Source: Maribacter litoralis
Lineage (GTDB): Bacteria > Bacteroidota > Bacteroidia > Flavobacteriales > Flavobacteriaceae
Length of the DNA: 64,000 bases
Direction: 5' to 3'
Assembly: GCF_003075045.1 (NCBI RefSeq)
Contig: NZ_QCZD01000003.1
Span: 620,001 to 684,000, forward strand
Below, in pieces: positions 8,371 through 16,200 of this stretch. Each line of letters starts with the position of its first letter. Within the stretch, counting starts at the first letter, position 1. Both the position numbers and the translations under genes were made by a program. The notes under the pieces were generated by a model. That model was given only the letters and a program-made list of their open reading frames with translations, ran no database searches and was not told the origin of the DNA.

Positions 8371-9810
8371 ATGAAAATGAAATTAAAGGCAATTGTTCAT
8401 TTTTTCCTTTTACTACCGGTAATGCTTCTTACCGGGCAAAGTCTAAAGGTTGAACCCTATGAATTTATTTCAAGGTCCAAAGATACTGTCCAAGCTGAGT
8501 TAGGTTCTTTCAAAGTTTTGGAGGACCGAAACAATGAAAGTCTAGACTCCATACAACTCTCGTTTGTACGCTTTAAAAGCACGAATCCGAATCCTGGAAG
8601 CCCGATAGTATATCTATCGGGCGGCCCCGGTGGTTCAGGTATCGGTACGGCAAAAGGCAAGCGCTTTTCATTATTTATGAACCTTCGAGAGGTTGCCGAT
8701 GTAATTGCTTTTGACCAACGCGGTACTGGTATGTCAACGAGATTGCTAGAATGCCCATATACCGCAAGTTTTGAACTCTCCAAAGCTATTGATAAACAAG
8801 AGTATGTGGATAAAAGCACCGAGAACATCACTAAATGTTTAGCGTTCTGGCAAGAAAAAAACGTTAATCTAGGCGCATACAATACTACAGAAAACGCAAA
8901 AGATATTGAGGCGTTAAGAAACGTTCTCAAGGTGGAGAAAATTTCGCTTTGGGGTATTAGTTACGGCTCTCATCTAGCTTTTGAGTATATCAGACTTTTT
9001 GAGGATAACATAGATAAAGTTGTATTGGCAAGCCTTGAGGGTCCTAATGAAACTATCAAACTTCCCGAAAACACAGCCAATTTTATATTTCAAATTGCCG
9101 AAAAGGCTACAACTAATTATGGCGCCGATATTACCTACCCAAACCTGAAAAAAAAGATGCTTGCCGTTCACGGTCGATTGGAAAAAAGTCCCGTAATCTC
9201 CACCTATGTGAATAGACAAGGTAGAATTGATACTGTTGGGATTTCAAATTTTGAATTGCAATCGGCCATTGCCACGTTCTATTTAAAGAACCCCGAAGAC
9301 TCTAAAATAGTACCGAGGCTTTATGACCAAATGTACCACGGCAACTTTACGGAAATCGCACCGAATGTGATGATATTAAAAAAGTATATCTACTCTCGCA
9401 TACGGCCAATGCCATTTTCAATGGATATGCAAAGTGGTATATCGCAAGACCGTAAACGAATCATGAAAAGGCAAATAGACGATGCTATTCTGGGCAGCAC
9501 TATAAACTTTTTACAATTTGAATGGATGCAAACTACAAATTTCCGTCAACTGCCGAAACAGTTTAGAAAAATGAAACCTAATAAGGTAGATGCGCTTCTT
9601 TTAAGCGGAACAATGGACGGGCGCACCTATGTCTCCAGTGCCATAGAGCTTGCGAAAAAGTTTAAAAATGGACGACACATTATCATTGAAAATGCCGGTC
9701 ACGATTTGTATATGCAATCACCATTGGTAAGTGAAACGGTTTTGGCTTTTTTTAAAGAAAATGAAATTGGGACAAACCGGATAAAACTGAAACCTATTCT
9801 ATTCGAATGA
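8371..9810 (+). CDS. Secreted alpha/beta hydrolase (prolyl aminopeptidase/TAP type)
   Basis: A 479-residue protein with a signal peptide (about residues 1-23). The catalytic set of the alpha/beta-hydrolase fold is visible: oxyanion loop YLSGGPGGSGIG (about 82-93), nucleophile elbow GISYGS (about 193-198), acid in LLSGTMDGRTY (about 411-421) and base in NAGHDLYMQS (about 445-454). The TAP-like C-terminus suggests cleavage of short peptides or peptide-like amides in the periplasm. Starts 4 bp after the NmrA-like gene. Confidence 0.88.
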   Translation: MKMKLKAIVHFFLLLPVMLLTGQSLKVEPYEFISRSKDTVQAELGSFKVLEDRNNESLDSIQLSFVRFKSTNPNPGSPIVYLSGGPGGSGIGTAKGKRFSLFMNLREVADVIAFDQRGTGMSTRLLECPYTASFELSKAIDKQEYVDKSTENITKCLAFWQEKNVNLGAYNTTENAKDIEALRNVLKVEKISLWGISYGSHLAFEYIRLFEDNIDKVVLASLEGPNETIKLPENTANFIFQIAEKATTNYGADITYPNLKKKMLAVHGRLEKSPVISTYVNRQGRIDTVGISNFELQSAIATFYLKNPEDSKIVPRLYDQMYHGNFTEIAPNVMILKKYIYSRIRPMPFSMDMQSGISQDRKRIMKRQIDDAILGSTINFLQFEWMQTTNFRQLPKQFRKMKPNKVDALLLSGTMDGRTYVSSAIELAKKFKNGRHIIIENAGHDLYMQSPLVSETVLAFFKENEIGTNRIKLKPILFE

Positions 9811-9923
9811 TATGAAAAGGTAAGTATAAAATGAATTACTTTATGAAGATTATTTCATATTGAATTTAAAATCAAGAAAACGCTTGGTTTTATATAAATT
9901 AGATGTTTAACCAAATAAGTATT

Positions 9924-10100
9924 ATGAAAAAGAAATTGACATTGGGATTGCTATTTGGAGCAGGAATTGGCCTTATCACCGGTATCTTAACCAATGCTAT
10001 TGCAATTGGACTAGTTCTAGGAGCTGGTGTAGGTTTAGTCCTTGGAGCAGCTCTTGGAACTGGAGTGAAAACAATGATAATAAATAAAAAATATAATTAA
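9924..10100 (+). CDS. Small glycine-rich membrane protein
   Basis: A 58-residue protein starting at MKKKLTLG; an ATG at 9903 would add seven residues. It is almost one long hydrophobic hairpin of small residues (GAGIGLITGI, GLVLGAGVGLVLGAALG) with a basic tail. It resembles many short flavobacterial membrane proteins of unknown function. Confidence 0.55.
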   Translation: MKKKLTLGLLFGAGIGLITGILTNAIAIGLVLGAGVGLVLGAALGTGVKTMIINKKYN

Positions 10101-10142
10101 TATAGATGCAACAAAACTAATCCAGTTACTATAGAGACTAAT

Positions 10143-10997
10143 TTACTTGATTTGACTAGGACGGTAACCAAACTTTTTCGCGAATGCATTGGAGAAAGAA
10201 CTCAAGCTATCGTAGCCTACTTGCCAAGCCGCTTCTTGAACACTAGCTTGACCTTCACTTATAAGTGTATGGGCAGAAGTAAGTCTTTCATTTTGAAGGT
10301 ATTTAAAAACTGGTACGCCAAAAATGGCTTTAAACTCTTTTTTGAGCTTTGTTGTATTAAGTCCTATTTCCTTAGAAAGTTCCGAAAGCGAAGGCGGGTC
10401 CTCAATATTGTCCAATAAAATATCCCGTACCTTGTTCAACTGATCCCTATAATTGGCACTTGAGTCCTTTTCCGGTAATAGTGCGAGCTGACCGAAAAAG
10501 TGGGATAATAAAGCCGTTATCTGACTTCTGTAGAACATCATTTTGGTCTTCCCAATGTAGCTATTCGAAAAGAAAGCATCGACAATACGTTCCATTTGCG
10601 GCGTCATAAAAAAACTAGGACCTTCTACATAATGATCTTTAGGTTTTACCAAGGCTCCCAAGAGTTCAGAAAATATTTCGCCCTCTTGATTTGGTAAATG
10701 TTCTAAATTTCGAAGAGCAGTTGCAACCACTAGACACTTAAGGCTTTTTCTTGGGCTCACGGTATGCTCAAATTCCACTTTTTCATCTGCATAAAAAGAA
10801 AGTGCCAAACCTTTGGTGTAGGTAAAATCTTTATGACTACTACCGTATTTCACCGATAAATCTACATTTCCCGACCCGTAGAAGGCAATGGCAACAATGG
10901 GCTCATCAAAATAGCAAGAATCTACCTCCTTGGTGAGTGAATCAGCTTCTTCAACAAGAATTACAAAATCGTTGATATGGATAAAATCTCGTGTCAT
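10143..10997 (-). CDS. AraC-family transcriptional regulator
   Basis: A 284-residue protein. The C-terminal 95 residues form the two-HTH AraC domain: SLSELSKEIGLNTTKLKKEF (first HTH), then VQEAAWQVGYDSLSSFSNAF and the family signature FAKKFGYRPSQ at the end. The N-terminal 180 residues are a ligand-binding or dimerisation region without a recognised domain. It is convergent to the redox cluster and could control it from the other side. Confidence 0.9.
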   Translation of the reverse strand: MTRDFIHINDFVILVEEADSLTKEVDSCYFDEPIVAIAFYGSGNVDLSVKYGSSHKDFTYTKGLALSFYADEKVEFEHTVSPRKSLKCLVVATALRNLEHLPNQEGEIFSELLGALVKPKDHYVEGPSFFMTPQMERIVDAFFSNSYIGKTKMMFYRSQITALLSHFFGQLALLPEKDSSANYRDQLNKVRDILLDNIEDPPSLSELSKEIGLNTTKLKKEFKAIFGVPVFKYLQNERLTSAHTLISEGQASVQEAAWQVGYDSLSSFSNAFAKKFGYRPSQIK

Positions 10998-11345
10998 TAG
11001 TAATCTTAAATTTAATCATTAACATGCACAATATCGGCTGATTATTGCTGAAAAAAATACTTAATTCGAATACTAGATGAACAAAAAAGAGAAAAAAGGT
11101 TATCACTCCCTAAAACGGCCGTTTTTAAAACGCTTATATCTAAATGTAATAACTATACTTAAGAGTGTCTTTTTTAATATTTTCGTTAATTAACCTTTTA
11201 TAGGACTTAAATTTCCTAAATGTTGAATATTAAAGCGTCTAAGGGGTGTGATGTTTTTACGGAAAAGCATTCTGTAATTAGTGAAGAACTATCAAAGTAA
11301 ACCAATATGAATCAAATATTACCAAGCTTAATTTAAAACCAGTTC
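10998..11345. other. Gene-free region with a GC-centred palindrome
   Basis: No gene is visible here. AAAACGGCCGTTTT (11112-11125) is a perfect 14-bp palindrome and stands out in AT-rich DNA about 115 bp upstream of the AraC-type start, so it could be an operator. The rest is low-complexity AT-rich sequence. Confidence 0.35.
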
Positions 11346-11367
11346 TGCGTGCAAATTGCGTGCAAAT
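11346..11367. repeat. Tandem 11-bp direct repeat beside tRNA fragment
   Basis: TGCGTGCAAAT occurs twice without spacer (11346-11356 and 11357-11367), 48 bp from the 3' tRNA fragment. Short direct repeats next to a tRNA 3' end are typical of recombinase arm-binding sites at integration junctions. No integrase gene is present in the window. Confidence 0.45.
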
Positions 11368-11374
11368 GAAAAAA

Positions 11375-11401
11375 GCTTCAAAAGTCAAAAACTCTTGAAG
11401 C
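11375..11401 (-). terminator. Terminator-like hairpin behind the 3' tRNA fragment
   Basis: GCTTCAA (11375-11381) and TTGAAGC (11395-11401) pair, and on the minus strand a T-rich tract follows. It stands in the same place relative to the tRNA fragment as the terminator of the intact tRNA, which suggests that both derive from a tRNA-plus-terminator unit. Confidence 0.5.
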
Positions 11402-11415
11402 CCTATAAAACTTAG

Positions 11416-11469
11416 TGGAGAATACCAGATTCGAACCGGTGACCTTCCCGAAAGCCTTCGGGACGCTCT
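11416..11469 (-). pseudogene. 3' half of a tRNA-Ala-like gene with replaced anticodon arm
   Basis: Read on the minus strand this matches the T arm and 3' acceptor strand of the intact tRNA-Ala 310 bp away, with one change in the T stem that still allows a wobble pair. Where the anticodon stem-loop should be, there is an 18-base palindrome (TCCCGAAGGCTTTCGGGA), so no anticodon exists. The 5' half is missing here and a similar 5' half lies at 11884-11957. Confidence 0.75.
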
Positions 11470-11470
11470 A
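11441..11470. repeat. 30-bp direct repeat, left copy
   Basis: This matches 11886-11915 at 28 of 30 positions. The two differences are exactly what results from inverting the central 18-bp palindrome. The pair flanks a 415-bp segment with tRNA-Ala and the GIY-YIG gene. Confidence 0.75.
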
Positions 11471-11728
11471 TTCTCTAATTTCTAGTGAGATTAAATACTC
11501 AATATATTTTCTACTTTTCTTCTTTTTAATCAGAAGTTCAAACGAGACTGCTTCTGATCGTGTTTCAAAATTACGTTGCCATTTTAAAACCCAATCAATT
11601 GCCTTTTTGGTATAAGTAGATCCATTTCCTTTAATATGTCGTTCAAGTCGTTTTTCAATATTTTCTGTACTACCAATGTAGTAGCGATCAAGTGTCTGAC
11701 TATAAATTATATAAGTAGTGAATGGCAT
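11468..11728 (-). CDS. Small GIY-YIG nuclease
   Basis: An 86-residue protein consisting of only the GIY-YIG domain: YIIYS (GIY position, residues 6-10), YYIGST (YIG position, 16-21), the conserved Arg in KRLERHI (about 27-33) and the late catalytic Glu in FELLIKKKKSRKYIEYL (about 64-80). The length is that of the UPF0213/YhbQ group. It lies just downstream of the terminator of tRNA-Ala, and its stop codon TAG is formed by the first bases of the tRNA-like repeat. This position between tRNA pieces suggests a selfish or tRNA-associated element, not a repair enzyme; that is inference. Confidence 0.85.
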   Translation of the reverse strand: MPFTTYIIYSQTLDRYYIGSTENIEKRLERHIKGNGSTYTKKAIDWVLKWQRNFETRSEAVSFELLIKKKKSRKYIEYLISLEIRE

Positions 11729-11747
11729 TTATAAAAATAATCAAATT

Positions 11748-11776
11748 AAAAAGGCTTCCAAAATGGAAGCCTTTTT
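11748..11776 (-). terminator. Terminator of tRNA-Ala
   Basis: GGCTTCC (11753-11759) and GGAAGCC (11765-11771) pair around aaaat, flanked by A5 and T5 tracts, so it can stop transcription on both strands. It lies 3 bp past the 3' end of tRNA-Ala on the minus strand. Confidence 0.85.
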
Positions 11777-11779
11777 GCG

Positions 11780-11853
11780 TGGAGAATACCGGATTCGAAC
11801 CGGTGACCTCTTGCCTGCCAGGCAAGCGCTCTAGCCAACTGAGCTAATCCCCC
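11780..11853 (-). tRNA. tRNA-Ala (GGC)
   Basis: A 74-nt cloverleaf on the minus strand. The acceptor stem GGGGGAT/ATTCTCC contains the G3-U70 wobble pair that identifies tRNA-Ala. The anticodon arm CTTGC-CTGGCAG-GCAAG gives anticodon GGC, and the T arm has TTCGAAT. The discriminator is A, and CCA is not encoded (CGC follows). Confidence 0.95.
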
Positions 11854-11883
11854 TTATTTTCTTAATCTCAATTGAATATCGAA

Positions 11884-11957
11884 GCGACCTTCCCGAAGGC
11901 TTTCGGGACGCTCTATCCAACTGATCCCGCCTAAAAAGTCGGGCGAGCTAATCCCCC
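11884..11957 (-). pseudogene. 5' half of a tRNA-Ala-like gene with two hairpin insertions
   Basis: On the minus strand the sequence begins GGGGGATTAGCTC like the intact tRNA, is then interrupted in the D arm by about 21 bases containing a small hairpin (CCCG...CGGG), resumes with AGTTGGATAGAGCG, and has the palindrome TCCCGAAAGCCTTCGGGA where the anticodon arm belongs, ending near AGGTC. The T arm and acceptor 3' strand are missing; they fit the fragment at 11416-11469. Confidence 0.75.
11886..11915. repeat. 30-bp direct repeat, right copy
   Basis: Partner of 11441-11470. The central palindrome has the opposite orientation to the left copy, while the flanks (gacct on one side, cgctcta on the other) are identical. 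Confidence 0.75.
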
Positions 11958-12012
11958 TAATTTTTCGACAGCGTCAAAGAAAACCTATTTTAATAACCTA
12001 TCAAAGTACTAT

Positions 12013-12810
12013 TTAATCTTTCTTTACACTAAGCACCAATACTGGTACCGGTGCGTAAAACTCTGATTTTGAAATGGTACTTTTCTCCCATAATTTTTTA
12101 AAGAAACCTCTTTTTCTTCTAAAAACACATAACAAATCGGGGTGTTTTGCCTGAAAATGCTCTAAAACTCCATGATATGTGGTAGAATTATCTGTAAACG
12201 TTAGTTGCGAACAAATATCCATTAACGCCGTGTTGATCTTTAAATCATCATCTGAATACCCAGGGGTCTTTACCATTAAAAGGTTCACATTTGCATTGTG
12301 CTTTACCTTTATTTCGATTAATGGATCAAGTATTCTTTTTCGCTTTAAAATACCCGATTTAAACGCTACCAATATATTTTCAAATGATTTATACGTGGTT
12401 CCCTTTGGTACGATCAAGGTAGGTATATTCGTTCTCTTGATAATGGCTCCAGAGGTATGCCCTAAATAAAACTCTTCTTGTATATCATTACTTCTAGGTG
12501 CCAAAATAATAAGGTCTATTCCAATTCCTTTATCTATTTCACGTAGACCGTCTTTTAGCTCACCATTAAAACTTGCAATTTTTATAGATACATCTTTGGT
12601 ATCTACCGTTGCGATAATCTCTTTTAATCGTTCTTTAGAATTTTCCGCAACTTTTTGGGTAAGGTTAGTAAGCGTACCTGTTTTTCCGCTAACGTTAAAT
12701 ACCTCCATTACATAAATATCGGCACCAAAATCTTGTGCAAAATTAACGGCATATTGTAAAGTTTCGTTCGCATTTATTGAGGTCCCTATCGGAACAAGAA
12801 TGTTCATCAT
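12013..12810 (-). CDS. Universal stress protein, UspA family, tandem domains
   Basis: A 265-residue protein. The N-terminal Usp domain (about 1-138) is canonical: MNILVPIGTSINANETLQYA, then DLIILAPRSND and the nucleotide-binding-type end GHTSGAIIKRTNIPTLIVPK. The second half (about 145-265) is a degenerate Usp domain starting ENILVAFKSG and ending PVPVLVLSVKK, without the glycine-rich ATP loop. Tandem Usp proteins of this kind are common in Bacteroidetes and respond to growth arrest or oxygen limitation. Confidence 0.9.
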   Translation of the reverse strand: MMNILVPIGTSINANETLQYAVNFAQDFGADIYVMEVFNVSGKTGTLTNLTQKVAENSKERLKEIIATVDTKDVSIKIASFNGELKDGLREIDKGIGIDLIILAPRSNDIQEEFYLGHTSGAIIKRTNIPTLIVPKGTTYKSFENILVAFKSGILKRKRILDPLIEIKVKHNANVNLLMVKTPGYSDDDLKINTALMDICSQLTFTDNSTTYHGVLEHFQAKHPDLLCVFRRKRGFFKKLWEKSTISKSEFYAPVPVLVLSVKKD

Positions 12811-12854
12811 GATAAAAAGTATTGATTATAACTCTAAATTTACAATTTAATTAA

Positions 12855-13364
12855 ATGGCTTTAATGATAGCACCTGCAAAGATATCTCAAATACCCGAAA
12901 TTTTAACGATGACCAATGCCTGTAGAATTGCCATGGAAGCAAACGGCATTTATCAATGGACAACGGAATATCCTTCTCAAAAAGCTTTTGAGAAAGATAT
13001 TGATCGCAATGAGCTGTATGTTCTCTTAGAGGATAATGCCATTATTGGCTGCATTGTAATATCGTTATTGATGGATGATGAATATAAAAATGTAGCTTGG
13101 TTAACGCCAAACGGCATCAACTATTACATACATAGGCTAGCGGTGCACCCTAAATACCAAGGTAAAGGTTGTGCACAGCGCTTAATGGATTTTGGGGAAA
13201 ATTTTGCCCGTGAGAACAATGCCCTATCGGTTAGGTTGGATACCTTTAGCCAAAACAAAAGAAATCAGAAATTTTATGAGCAACGTGGTTACGCTAAACT
13301 GGGAGATATCTTTTTTCCCAACCAAAGCGAACACCCTTTTCATTGCTATGAACTTGTACTCTAG
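12855..13364 (+). CDS. GNAT-family N-acetyltransferase
   Basis: A 169-residue protein. The acetyl-CoA pyrophosphate loop is HPKYQGKGCAQRLM (motif Q-G-K-G-x-A, about residues 99-112), preceded by YIHRLAV and followed by LRLDTF-like NALSVRLDTFSQNKRNQKFY and a final beta strand. The substrate cannot be told. Its stop lies 12 bp before the MATE gene, so the two may be co-transcribed. Confidence 0.9.
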   Translation: MALMIAPAKISQIPEILTMTNACRIAMEANGIYQWTTEYPSQKAFEKDIDRNELYVLLEDNAIIGCIVISLLMDDEYKNVAWLTPNGINYYIHRLAVHPKYQGKGCAQRLMDFGENFARENNALSVRLDTFSQNKRNQKFYEQRGYAKLGDIFFPNQSEHPFHCYELVL

Positions 13365-13376
13365 AACCCATATTTT

Positions 13377-14711
13377 TTGAAAACTACTGTTAATTTTAAA
13401 TCTATAAATGCTCTGGCAATACCTGCAACAATTGCCGGTATAGCAGAACCTCTACTATCCATAACCGATACGGCCATTGTGGGCAACATACCGGTTGATG
13501 GTTTAGAATCGCTAGCTGCAGCTGGTATTGTGGGTTCTTTTCTTTCTGCCCTTATTTGGATTTTGGGGCAAACCCGTAGTGCAATTTCTGCCATAATTTC
13601 ACAATATTTGGGCGCCGGCAGATTAGAAGAGGTTAAAACCCTGCCCGCACAGGCCATTTACCTCAACATTACCCTTAGTATTTTAATACTGCTCTCTACT
13701 ATATTCGTTATTCAAGAAATTTTTGAGTTGTTAAATGCCTCGGGGAAAATATTGCAATATTGTATTAGCTATTACTCCATTCGTGTTTGGGGCTTTCCGT
13801 TGACCTTGTTCGTTTTTGCAGTTATGGGTATTTTTCGCGGATTACAGAATACCTATTGGCCCATGGTCATTGCCATTACGGGAGCGGTACTAAACGTAAT
13901 TTTCGATTTTGCCTTCGTATACGGAATTGACGGATTTATACCCGCCATGTATTTAGACGGTGCTGCTTATGCCAGTTTATTGGCACAAAGCATTATGGCG
14001 ATTATGGCATTTTACTTGCTATGGACAAAGACGGATATCAGTCTAAAATTAAGGTTGCCCATACATCCTGAACTGGCGAGGTTGGTGGTCATGAGCCTAA
14101 ATTTATTTGTACGTGCAATTGCCTTGAACACGGCCATTGTTCTTGCAGCACATGAGGCTACGGCACTTGGAGGTCAGTTTATAGGTGCGCACACCATTGC
14201 CATAAACCTTTGGCTGTTTTCGGCATTCTTTATAGATGGTTATGGTGCTGCAGGAAATATTATGGGCGGTAGATTGCTGGGAGAAAAAAATTACGACGAC
14301 CTGTGGCTACTGGCAAAAAAAATAACGAAATACGGACTCATAGTCAGTTTGGTGATCATGGCATTTGCCAGTATATTTTACAAGCCCTTGGGCAGTCTAT
14401 TTTCTAATGAAAGTTTAGTGCTTTCTACTTTCTACGCCATTTTCTATATTATAATTCTTGGGCTGCCCATTAATACCATTGCCTTTGTGCTAGACGGAGT
14501 ATTTAAAGGTCTGGGAGAAATGAAATATTTACGAAATACATTGCTCGTGGCTACCTTTTTAGGATTTGTGCCCATGCTCTTCTTAGGTAAATACCTCAAC
14601 TGGGGCTTAACGGGAATATGGCTGGCCTTTACGGTCTGGATGTTTATTAGGGGTGCCGCATTAGTGTGGAAGTTTAGAAACAAATTCAAACCTTTATTGC
14701 AAAATCCGTAA
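13377..14711 (+). CDS. MATE-family multidrug efflux transporter
   Basis: A 444-residue inner-membrane protein with about twelve hydrophobic helices in two similar halves. The N-terminus fits MATE: PATIAGIAEPLLSITDTAIV and GQTRSAISAIISQYLGAG. The group resembles DinF-type members. Start codon is TTG; no in-frame ATG is nearby without losing the first helix. MATE proteins export cationic drugs in exchange for Na+ or H+. Confidence 0.92.
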   Translation: MKTTVNFKSINALAIPATIAGIAEPLLSITDTAIVGNIPVDGLESLAAAGIVGSFLSALIWILGQTRSAISAIISQYLGAGRLEEVKTLPAQAIYLNITLSILILLSTIFVIQEIFELLNASGKILQYCISYYSIRVWGFPLTLFVFAVMGIFRGLQNTYWPMVIAITGAVLNVIFDFAFVYGIDGFIPAMYLDGAAYASLLAQSIMAIMAFYLLWTKTDISLKLRLPIHPELARLVVMSLNLFVRAIALNTAIVLAAHEATALGGQFIGAHTIAINLWLFSAFFIDGYGAAGNIMGGRLLGEKNYDDLWLLAKKITKYGLIVSLVIMAFASIFYKPLGSLFSNESLVLSTFYAIFYIIILGLPINTIAFVLDGVFKGLGEMKYLRNTLLVATFLGFVPMLFLGKYLNWGLTGIWLAFTVWMFIRGAALVWKFRNKFKPLLQNP

Positions 14712-14732
14712 TTTTGAAGGAAACAAAATGCT

Positions 14733-15500
14733 ATGGTCACCACAAGAAAAAATGGTAGTTTATATACAAGAATTGATGGTAAAGTTGCCCATGTAGAATT
14801 TGGACACCCTGCTAGTAATTCTTTCGTTTCTGAACTTTTAGAACGTTTAACCGATACTATCAATGAACTTTCAGAAAACGATGGTATTTCTGTTATTCTT
14901 TTAAAATCTGAAGGGGAAAAGGCTTTTTGTGCCGGTGCTTCTTTTGATGAGCTGTTAGAAGTATCTAATTTAGAAGAAGGCAAGGCTTTTTTTAGTGGTT
15001 TTGCACACGTTATCAATGCCATGCGCAAATGTAAAAAGGTTATTGTAGGTCGTGTACATGGTAAAACCGTTGGTGGTGGCGTAGGTCTTGCCGCTGCCTG
15101 TGATTATGTGTACTCTAACGTAAACGCATCTATTAAACTTTCTGAACTTAGCATCGGTATTGCTCCTTTGGTTATTGCACCTGCCGTAGCAAGAAAAATA
15201 GGTAATGCCGCTATGGGAGAAATGTCTCTGGCGCCTACCGAATGGAAAAGTGCATATTGGGCACAAGAAAAAGGATTGTTCAATAAGGTGTACGACTCTG
15301 CCCAAGAAATGGATAAAGAACTTGATTTCTACATTCACAAATTGGCAAGCTATAACCCAGATGCTTTAACCGAGTGGAAGAAAGTTTTATGGGAAGGCAC
15401 CGACCATTGGGATACCTTATTGACAGACCGCGCATCGATCACCGGTAAACTGGCACTATCTGACTTTACCAGAAATGCACTGTCAAAATTTAAAAAATAA
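14733..15500 (+). CDS. Enoyl-CoA hydratase/isomerase family protein
   Basis: A 255-residue crotonase-fold protein. The oxyanion-hole strands are visible: AFCAGASFDELL (about 67-78) and GRVHGKTVGGGVGLAAACDY (about 104-123), then IKLSELSIGIAPLVIAPAV. The two acidic catalytic positions of true hydratases are not both obvious, so the reaction could be hydration, isomerisation or another CoA-ester chemistry. It stands alone 21 bp after the MATE gene. Confidence 0.9.
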   Translation: MVTTRKNGSLYTRIDGKVAHVEFGHPASNSFVSELLERLTDTINELSENDGISVILLKSEGEKAFCAGASFDELLEVSNLEEGKAFFSGFAHVINAMRKCKKVIVGRVHGKTVGGGVGLAAACDYVYSNVNASIKLSELSIGIAPLVIAPAVARKIGNAAMGEMSLAPTEWKSAYWAQEKGLFNKVYDSAQEMDKELDFYIHKLASYNPDALTEWKKVLWEGTDHWDTLLTDRASITGKLALSDFTRNALSKFKK

Positions 15501-15544
15501 ACAATAACCGAAACAGCTCATCGTTCTGTTTCTAAATAACTATT

Positions 15545-15658
15545 ATGGAATTTTTTCAATTTTTAAACGGTAACCTTGTATTTCCTATTTTGGCCCTTTT
15601 TGTGTTGGTCATTTATTTTGTAAATAAAGTTCGCGCAAAGAAAAAATACAAAAGGTAA
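15545..15658 (+). CDS. Small single-span membrane protein
   Basis: A 37-residue reading frame with ATG 44 bp after the enoyl-CoA hydratase gene. Residues 10-29 (NLVFPILALFVLVIYFVNK) form one membrane helix followed by a basic tail RAKKKYKR, which gives an N-out/C-in topology. No family is recognised. It is real-looking because of this layout. Confidence 0.5.
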   Translation: MEFFQFLNGNLVFPILALFVLVIYFVNKVRAKKKYKR

Positions 15659-15717
15659 TTCTACACCCTTATTACGCAACTAATCGGTATTTATTCATCT
15701 TCTAATAAATCAGTTTT

Positions 15718-16143
15718 ATGTTCGCAAAAATTACATTGGCATTTCTATCCTTCTTTCTTATGACCTGTTCTGATAAAGCTGAACCAGAACCAGAGCCAAT
15801 AGATTGTTCTACAGCCATATGTACACTTAATTTTGTAACCATTACGGTTAGCGTCGAAGATGCAACAGGTGATGCCGTATCTTTAGATAATTTTGAGATA
15901 ATAGACACTGCAACCGGCGAGAATTTGGCAGAAAGTACAACTGCGGAAGAATACCATAAAGATCAAGGCATTTATCCTATTATTAGCGATGCATACCGCA
16001 CAAAATATCAAAATAAAACAGCAACCCTTCTGTTCAACGGTTTTATAGGTGATGAGCAAGTTGTAAATGAAGAATTTGAGATCGGTGCAGATTGTTGTCA
16101 CGTAAGCTTAATAGCAGGAAACAGAACCATTGTTTTAGATTGA
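15718..16143 (+). CDS. Hypothetical lipoprotein
   Basis: A 141-residue protein with a type II signal (FLSFFLMTCSDK; Cys17 is the lipidated residue) followed by a Pro-Glu-rich linker. The mature part is a beta-rich domain with four cysteines (DCSTAIC near the start, DCCHV near the end) that could make disulfides, and the pattern of a carboxypeptidase-regulatory-like Ig domain (SLDNFEIIDTATGENL). Family not recognised. Confidence 0.65.
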   Translation: MFAKITLAFLSFFLMTCSDKAEPEPEPIDCSTAICTLNFVTITVSVEDATGDAVSLDNFEIIDTATGENLAESTTAEEYHKDQGIYPIISDAYRTKYQNKTATLLFNGFIGDEQVVNEEFEIGADCCHVSLIAGNRTIVLD

Positions 16144-16175
16144 TTTATTCGCTATTAATACGTGTATACTTTCCC

Positions 16176-16183
16176 TACCTTTG
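16176..16183 (+). promoter_or_regulatory. Bacteroidetes -7 element upstream of queD
   Basis: TACCTTTG matches the TAnnTTTG consensus and lies 18 bp before the queD ATG. The -33 element is weak. Confidence 0.5.
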
Positions 16184-16200
16184 CCAAATAATTATAGGTT

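Noticed and set aside
11346..11470. Boundary of a large integrative element to the left
   Set aside because: No integrase is in the window, and the intact tRNA and the fragment are only 310 bp apart; the small nested unit explains the repeats better. A larger element cannot be ruled out without the sequence beyond the left edge.
15545..15658. Toxin of a type I toxin-antitoxin pair
   Set aside because: The short membrane protein has no opposing RNA or tandem repeat next to it that I can see, so it is listed only as a small membrane protein.
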